NCBI RefSeq assembly: GCF_019264345.1
Contig: NZ_JAHVAO010000002.1
Coordinates: forward strand, 273,711-337,710
Length of the DNA: 64,000 bases
Origin: Marinobacter arenosus
GTDB lineage: Bacteria > Pseudomonadota > Gammaproteobacteria > Pseudomonadales > Oleiphilaceae
Reading direction: 5' to 3'
This document shows positions 61,142 through 64,000 of this stretch, piece after piece. Each line of letters begins with the position of its first letter. Positions within the stretch are counted from its first letter, which is position 1. The notes under the pieces are model-generated. The model was not told the DNA's origin. It did not search any database and saw nothing but the letters and a program-made list of their open reading frames with translations. The position numbers and the translations under genes are program-made.

Positions 61142-61168
61142 TCTTCCCCCTTACTTTTCTCGCCATGC

Positions 61169-61255
61169 ACATAACGCCAGCCATAAGCGGCGCCCTGACA
61201 AGGGCGTCCGGTGGAGGGCCAAAGGCCCGGAACAGACTTAATGGCTTTGTTAAGC
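61169..61255 (-). repeat. attC site 7
   Basis: ACATAAC and GTTAAGC bound a site with GCGGCGCCCTGACAAGGGCG and GTCCGGTGGAGGGCC. It closes the 183-residue soluble cassette at 61268. Confidence 0.92.
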
Positions 61256-61267
61256 GGTGCCTGGTAC

Positions 61268-61819
61268 TTACACGGCATGGCCGTTCCACTGTGTTGTTTG
61301 AATTACGTTGGATGAATGCCAACGTTTTACGTAGTTCTGAATATCACCCAAATCGGTTTCGACCAAGTTTTCTAATTTGGACAGTCTCTTGGACAAACCT
61401 CTCCTTGTCAGGTACCTACCAACTTTGTGCCGCGGCATCCCCGCAAATATCAATCCCCTTGGCGGTTCTAATCTGGCTTTGGTTTGACTGTTCGGGGGTA
61501 GGTGGAACTGTAGTCCATCAACGCCTGATAGGTTTTCGATTGCTTCGCAATGTGGCACCAAACTAAAGATATTTAAATGCTCTTGAATCCAACGGTCTCG
61601 CAGGCAGATGTTGACTTCAATTATCTGCAATTCCGAATCTTTCGTGAGGCGGCATAGCTCGTAGCTATACCCTCCGTGGTCATCCTTGCCGAACCAAGAG
61701 GTTGAAAAAGGCGATTTACAGAAACCCTGCCTTTCCAAAGCAGGAAGACCATTTTCGAGAAAAATTTTATTCCTCTCCTCCCGCAACTCCTTGTCAGAGG
61801 CTTTGTAAAAAATGCTCAC
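61268..61819 (-). CDS. Cassette gene: soluble hypothetical protein
   Basis: A 183-residue basic protein. No domain recognised; landmarks are IFLENGLPALERQGFCKSPF, SYELCRLTKDSELQIIEVNI and GLSKRLSKLENLVETDL. The start is GTG 61819 with AGAGAGG upstream; an earlier ATG at 61864 lies inside attC site 6. It might be a nucleic-acid-binding or inhibitor protein, but this is a guess. Confidence 0.65.
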   Translation of the reverse strand: MSIFYKASDKELREERNKIFLENGLPALERQGFCKSPFSTSWFGKDDHGGYSYELCRLTKDSELQIIEVNICLRDRWIQEHLNIFSLVPHCEAIENLSGVDGLQFHLPPNSQTKARLEPPRGLIFAGMPRHKVGRYLTRRGLSKRLSKLENLVETDLGDIQNYVKRWHSSNVIQTTQWNGHAV

Positions 61820-61836
61820 GCGACCTCTCTTATTTC

Positions 61837-61915
61837 GCTTAACGCCGAAGCACAGCGGCGCCACGCCAGTGGCGTCCGGCGGCCATCGGCCGCGTACTGA
61901 TGCGTCTGGTTATGT
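61837..61915 (-). repeat. attC site 6
   Basis: GCTTAAC and GTTATGT bound a site with AGCGGCGCCACGCCAGTGGC and GTCCGGCGGCCATCGGCCGC. It closes the 116-residue cassette at 61921. Confidence 0.9.
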
Positions 61916-61920
61916 GACTA

Positions 61921-62271
61921 CTATGCACACCATTCTCCTACTGCATCCGAGGATGAAAATCCGTGCATCATGATGTTTTCGGGCGATTCTCCGAAGCCCA
62001 AAGCGAACTCATTTCCAGACTCAAGTGTAAGTAGCCAACTATTTTCCATGTGCGCGATGGCTAACACTTTTGAACTTTGGTACTTCTCAAAATCGTACTC
62101 GGGAAAGCAAGCAGAAGTGACAGTAACCGGTATAGGATCAATTACGTGCTCAAAGAGTGCGCGTGATACCTCGGCCAAGTGCTCCTCGTAAGTTTTGCCC
62201 TCAGGGGTAATCAGTTGCGCTCCTTCAGCTATGGACTGCTCAATCTTCTTGATCGCTTCAGACTTAGTCAT
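61921..62271 (-). CDS. Cassette gene: soluble hypothetical protein
   Basis: A 116-residue soluble protein starting MTKSEAIKKIEQSIAEGAQL. Acidic and mixed alpha/beta in look (EYDFEKYQSSKVLAIAHMEN, SWLLTLESGNEFALGFGESP). The family is unknown. ATG 62271 is chosen; the longer frame from 62295 reaches into attC site 5. Confidence 0.7.
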   Translation of the reverse strand: MTKSEAIKKIEQSIAEGAQLITPEGKTYEEHLAEVSRALFEHVIDPIPVTVTSACFPEYDFEKYQSSKVLAIAHMENSWLLTLESGNEFALGFGESPENIMMHGFSSSDAVGEWCA

Positions 62272-62283
62272 AACTGATTGCAC

Positions 62284-62343
62284 ACATAACGCCAACAGCA
62301 GGGGCGCGACGAAAGGAGCGTCCCTTGCCTGTACTGGTTATGT
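62284..62343 (-). repeat. attC site 5 (short)
   Basis: ACATAAC and GTTATGT bound a 60-base site with AACAGCAGGGGCGCGACGAAA and GCGTCCCTTGCCTGTAC arms (shown in part). The GTCCGGTG motif is replaced here by GTCCC. Confidence 0.8.
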
Positions 62344-62382
62344 GGTTGATCGCCCCTAGAATTACCCTTATAAACGGTGCCA

Positions 62383-62619
62383 TTACCCATATAGATAGAG
62401 TAGCTCCTCAATGATCTCTTTATCTGACACGGAAAAATCTGGGTGCTCTCTACTCTGTCTTATGCTCTCTAGAACGCCCCGAATGGGCAGCCCTGGTCTG
62501 GATGGATCTTCGATCACTGCAATAAGCCGGTCACGCTCGGATGCTTCAGGCAGGTATCGATTTACAATCCGAATTAGCTCTTTTTTGCTCGTTTGACCAT
62601 CCATATCAGCAGATTCCAT
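62383..62619 (-). CDS. Cassette gene: small helical hypothetical protein
   Basis: A 78-residue charged helical protein starting MESADMDGQTSKKELIRIV. It contains IAVIEDPSRPGLPIRGVLES. No family recognised. ATG 62619 is preferred to the TTG at 62622. A second in-frame ATG (MDGQTSKK) at 62604 is possible. Confidence 0.6.
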   Translation of the reverse strand: MESADMDGQTSKKELIRIVNRYLPEASERDRLIAVIEDPSRPGLPIRGVLESIRQSREHPDFSVSDKEIIEELLYLYG

Positions 62620-62649
62620 CAAGCTTGATCAGCGTCGTGTTTTCCCGCC

Positions 62650-62724
62650 ACATAACGCCGCGTACAGCGGCCGCTGAAAGCGGTCCGGTGGCCAACGGCC
62701 ACATACTGATGCGCCTTGTTATGC
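62650..62724 (-). repeat. attC site 4
   Basis: ACATAAC and GTTATGC bound a site whose centre (CGGCCGCTGAAAGCGGTCCG) is almost the same as site 16. It also carries GGTCCGGTGGCC. Confidence 0.92.
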
Positions 62725-63102
62725 CTGTTGGTAAAGTTCATGAATCTGATCCAACTCATCCGCAGAAGCATGGTATGAGAAAAATGGTGCAATCCTTTTG
62801 AACTCGGCCGGTGGGAACCATTTCCTAAAAAACGGCCAGAACTTTTTATTCTGCGGAAGACTTTCATAAAAGGCACACACTGCTGCAGTTGAAGCCTCGG
62901 TGGGTAACTTGCCGGATTTATCACTGATGGACCAAGCTGCGTATGAAAGAACTCTTTTTATGAGGTCATCATTCGACGCTAAAAACGCCCTTTCAAATTC
63001 CATGCTTAGCTCGATCCACAGGGCCATAGGACCCTCGGCCTCCTGGATTAAAGATTGATACTCAGGTAGCAATCTCTGAGCTTCCCTTCTCCACGCACTC
63101 AT
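62719..63102 (-). CDS. Cassette gene: soluble helical hypothetical protein
   Basis: A 127-residue helical protein, start MSAWRREAQRLLPEYQSLIQ after AGAGAG. Repeated Trp/Phe (KFWPFFRKWFPPAEFKRIAP) suggests a compact helical bundle. No family recognised. The stop TAA comes from attC site 4. A frame from 63129 would add nine residues from inside attC site 3. Confidence 0.68.
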   Translation of the reverse strand: MSAWRREAQRLLPEYQSLIQEAEGPMALWIELSMEFERAFLASNDDLIKRVLSYAAWSISDKSGKLPTEASTAAVCAFYESLPQNKKFWPFFRKWFPPAEFKRIAPFFSYHASADELDQIHELYQQA

Positions 63103-63117
63103 GATTCTCTCTTTAAG

Positions 63118-63201
63118 GCATAACGCCAAGCTTTGGGGCGGCTGTAGCGTAGCGTAAGCCGTCCCAGCCGCGATAGCGGCGACAACAGCGCCTTGTTATG
63201 A
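63118..63201 (-). repeat. attC site 3
   Basis: GCATAAC and GTTATGA bound a site with GGGGCGGCTGTAGCGTAGCG and CCGTCCCAGCC arms. The adjacent zinc-ribbon gene stops in its right core. Confidence 0.85.
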
Positions 63202-63432
63202 GTTCTTGATCCCATAGAACTCCTCCACTTCCTCTTTTGTGAGCCCCACCGGATATGCCCCATTTGGATTTTCCCAGTAGGCACCACACTTGTTGCATTG
63301 GAAGAGCCTCGCCTGTCTCTCCCAGTTCGGGTCTGCCAGTAGCTTCAGTATCTCGTCTCGATTTTCCAGAAATGGATGCGTCCAATACTTTCGACAATAA
63401 TCGCAACCAGTTTCAGGAAACATTATCGGCAT
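63196..63432 (-). CDS. Cassette gene: zinc-ribbon hypothetical protein
   Basis: A 78-residue protein with two Cys pairs (GCDYCRKYW and QCNKCGAYW), a probable zinc ribbon. Start ATG 63432 lies only about ten bases from attC site 2, so the gene has almost no leader within its cassette and probably depends on an upstream promoter. The stop TAA comes from attC site 3. Function unknown. Confidence 0.72.
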   Translation of the reverse strand: MPIMFPETGCDYCRKYWTHPFLENRDEILKLLADPNWERQARLFQCNKCGAYWENPNGAYPVGLTKEEVEEFYGIKNS

Positions 63433-63441
63433 GACCAAAAC

Positions 63442-63528
63442 TCATAACGCTTTGCATAAGCGGCGGCCTGACAAGGCCGTCCGGTGGAGGCCCATAGGGC
63501 CGGAACAAACTTAATGCACTGGTTAGGC
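63442..63528 (-). repeat. attC site 2
   Basis: TCATAAC and GTTAGGC bound a site with AGCGGCGGCCTGACAAGGCC and GTCCGGTGGAGGCCC, much like sites 7, 9 and 12. Confidence 0.93.
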
Positions 63529-63537
63529 TGTCGTATA

Positions 63538-63867
63538 TCACTCATCAAAAAACCATTCCCGACTAGCGCAATCCATGCCCTTGTGGGGGCCCAGCGGCCA
63601 CTGGTAATAATATACCCAGCACCCCTCTGGCCGATTCGAGTAAACAATCTTCGGCCCGTTAAAGACGCCCCAAACCTCAGTGCTAGCCACTTCCATTTCT
63701 CCAGGGTAGCTTCCTGACGCCGTATACATTTCATTGACCTTGTTTACCGTAGCGACAACTCCTTGATCGCCGCTATCTTCCCATCCCCTGGAGAACTCCA
63801 GAATGACAAAATACAGACCGATGGCTGTAACAAGGAAAAGAACAGAGATCTTTAGAACAGCACGCAT
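63538..63867 (-). CDS. Cassette gene: membrane-anchored or exported hypothetical protein
   Basis: A 109-residue protein with an N-terminal hydrophobic helix (VLKISVLFLVTAIGLYFVIL) and an exported polar domain with NEMYTASGSYPGEMEVAS and EGCWVYYYQWPLG. The first half vaguely resembles pilin-like proteins, without a prepilin cleavage site that I can point to. ATG 63867 is the only start near attC site 1. Confidence 0.65.
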   Translation of the reverse strand: MRAVLKISVLFLVTAIGLYFVILEFSRGWEDSGDQGVVATVNKVNEMYTASGSYPGEMEVASTEVWGVFNGPKIVYSNRPEGCWVYYYQWPLGPHKGMDCASREWFFDE

Positions 63868-63874
63868 TCAAAAT

Positions 63875-63936
63875 GCCTAACGCCGAACGCACCGGCGGCC
63901 GTTTTATGGCCGTCCGAGTGCCGTGACTTGTTAGTT
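63875..63936 (-). repeat. attC site 1 (right-most)
   Basis: GCCTAAC and GTTAGTT bound a site with GCACCGGCGGCCGTTTTATG and GGCCGTCCGAGTGC. It closes the cassette that runs off the right edge. Confidence 0.85.
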
Positions 63937-64000
63937 GCCTTCATGAACTGTGATGGCAACCGTATTTGAATTAACCCCAGGGGCGCACCAAAGAGAGGAA

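Larger units (their letters stand above)
54191..64000 (-). mobile_element. Chromosomal integron cassette array (right end outside the window)
   Basis: Nineteen attC-like sites separate 18 complete cassettes and one partial cassette. Each site begins with a RYYYAAC-type core such as GCCTAAC or ACATAAC and ends with a GTTRRRY-type core such as GTTAGGC or GTTATGT on the plus strand, with inverted-repeat sequence between. All cassette genes lie on the minus strand, mostly without promoters, one per cassette. No integrase gene is present; by the usual layout intI and attI should lie beyond the right edge. Cassette coding DNA is visibly more AT-rich than the flanking core genes. Confidence 0.93.

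Noticed and set aside
54191..64000. CRISPR array
   Set aside because: The repeats are of unequal length and sequence, are separated by genes rather than short spacers, and fold as attC sites.

Overview
The window looks like a chromosomal segment from a marine gammaproteobacterium of the Marinobacter or close Pseudomonas-like type. That placement is an inference from family recognition, not from a search. The supporting signs are GC-rich coding DNA, a valine-catabolism cluster of the mmsR/mmsA/mmsB type, the PA2778/PA2779 pair, argP-argO and ohrR-ohr pairs, a 7TMR-DISM diguanylate cyclase, and many small two- or three-gene units. There are no rRNA, tRNA, IS or CRISPR features that I can see.

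From 1 to about 51.65 kb lies ordinary, densely packed core-type DNA. It opens with two 7TMR-DISM membrane sensors (one cut by the window edge, one a complete diguanylate cyclase). Housekeeping and stress genes follow: mtfA, universal stress protein, cold-shock protein, MscS channel, pirin, NlpC/P60, an SRAP abasic-site protein beside arfB, and ohrR-ohr with a visible operator. Next come thpR, a GNAT/nitrilase fusion and rluF. Then there is a metal-linked run (membrane protein, fetA, fetB, CobW GTPase, zinc-ribbon methyltransferase), a PA2778/PA2779 pair near a phospholipase D-like protein, and a compact Ser/Thr kinase, PP2C phosphatase and FHA module. The clearest pathway is valine/isobutyryl-CoA degradation at 42.0-48.7 kb: mmsR, mmsA, isobutyryl-CoA dehydrogenase, enoyl-CoA hydratase, 3-hydroxyisobutyryl-CoA hydrolase and mmsB. 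A candidate activator site lies upstream of mmsA and a strong terminator sits between mmsA and the rest.

From about 51.65 to 54.19 kb is a transition zone of decayed genes and strong inverted repeats: a YtcJ-type amidohydrolase remnant, a small membrane gene with an in-frame stop, an alcohol-dehydrogenase N-terminal fragment, and an excellent LexA-type SOS box.

From 54.19 kb to the right edge is a chromosomal integron cassette array. I mark 19 attC-like recombination sites and 18 complete cassettes, every cassette gene lying on the minus strand. A 19th cassette runs off the right edge. By the usual integron layout the integrase gene and attI should lie to the right of base 64,000. The attC sites share a core with a conserved GTCCGGTG centre, and at least seven cassette genes take their TAA stop codon from the attC itself. 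Most cassette products are unknown. The recognisable ones are a YqhA-like membrane protein, a methyltransferase, a YcxB-like protein, a secreted DUF2314 protein, a DUF4345-like membrane protein, two zinc-ribbon proteins, a HEAT-repeat protein and a TPR protein.
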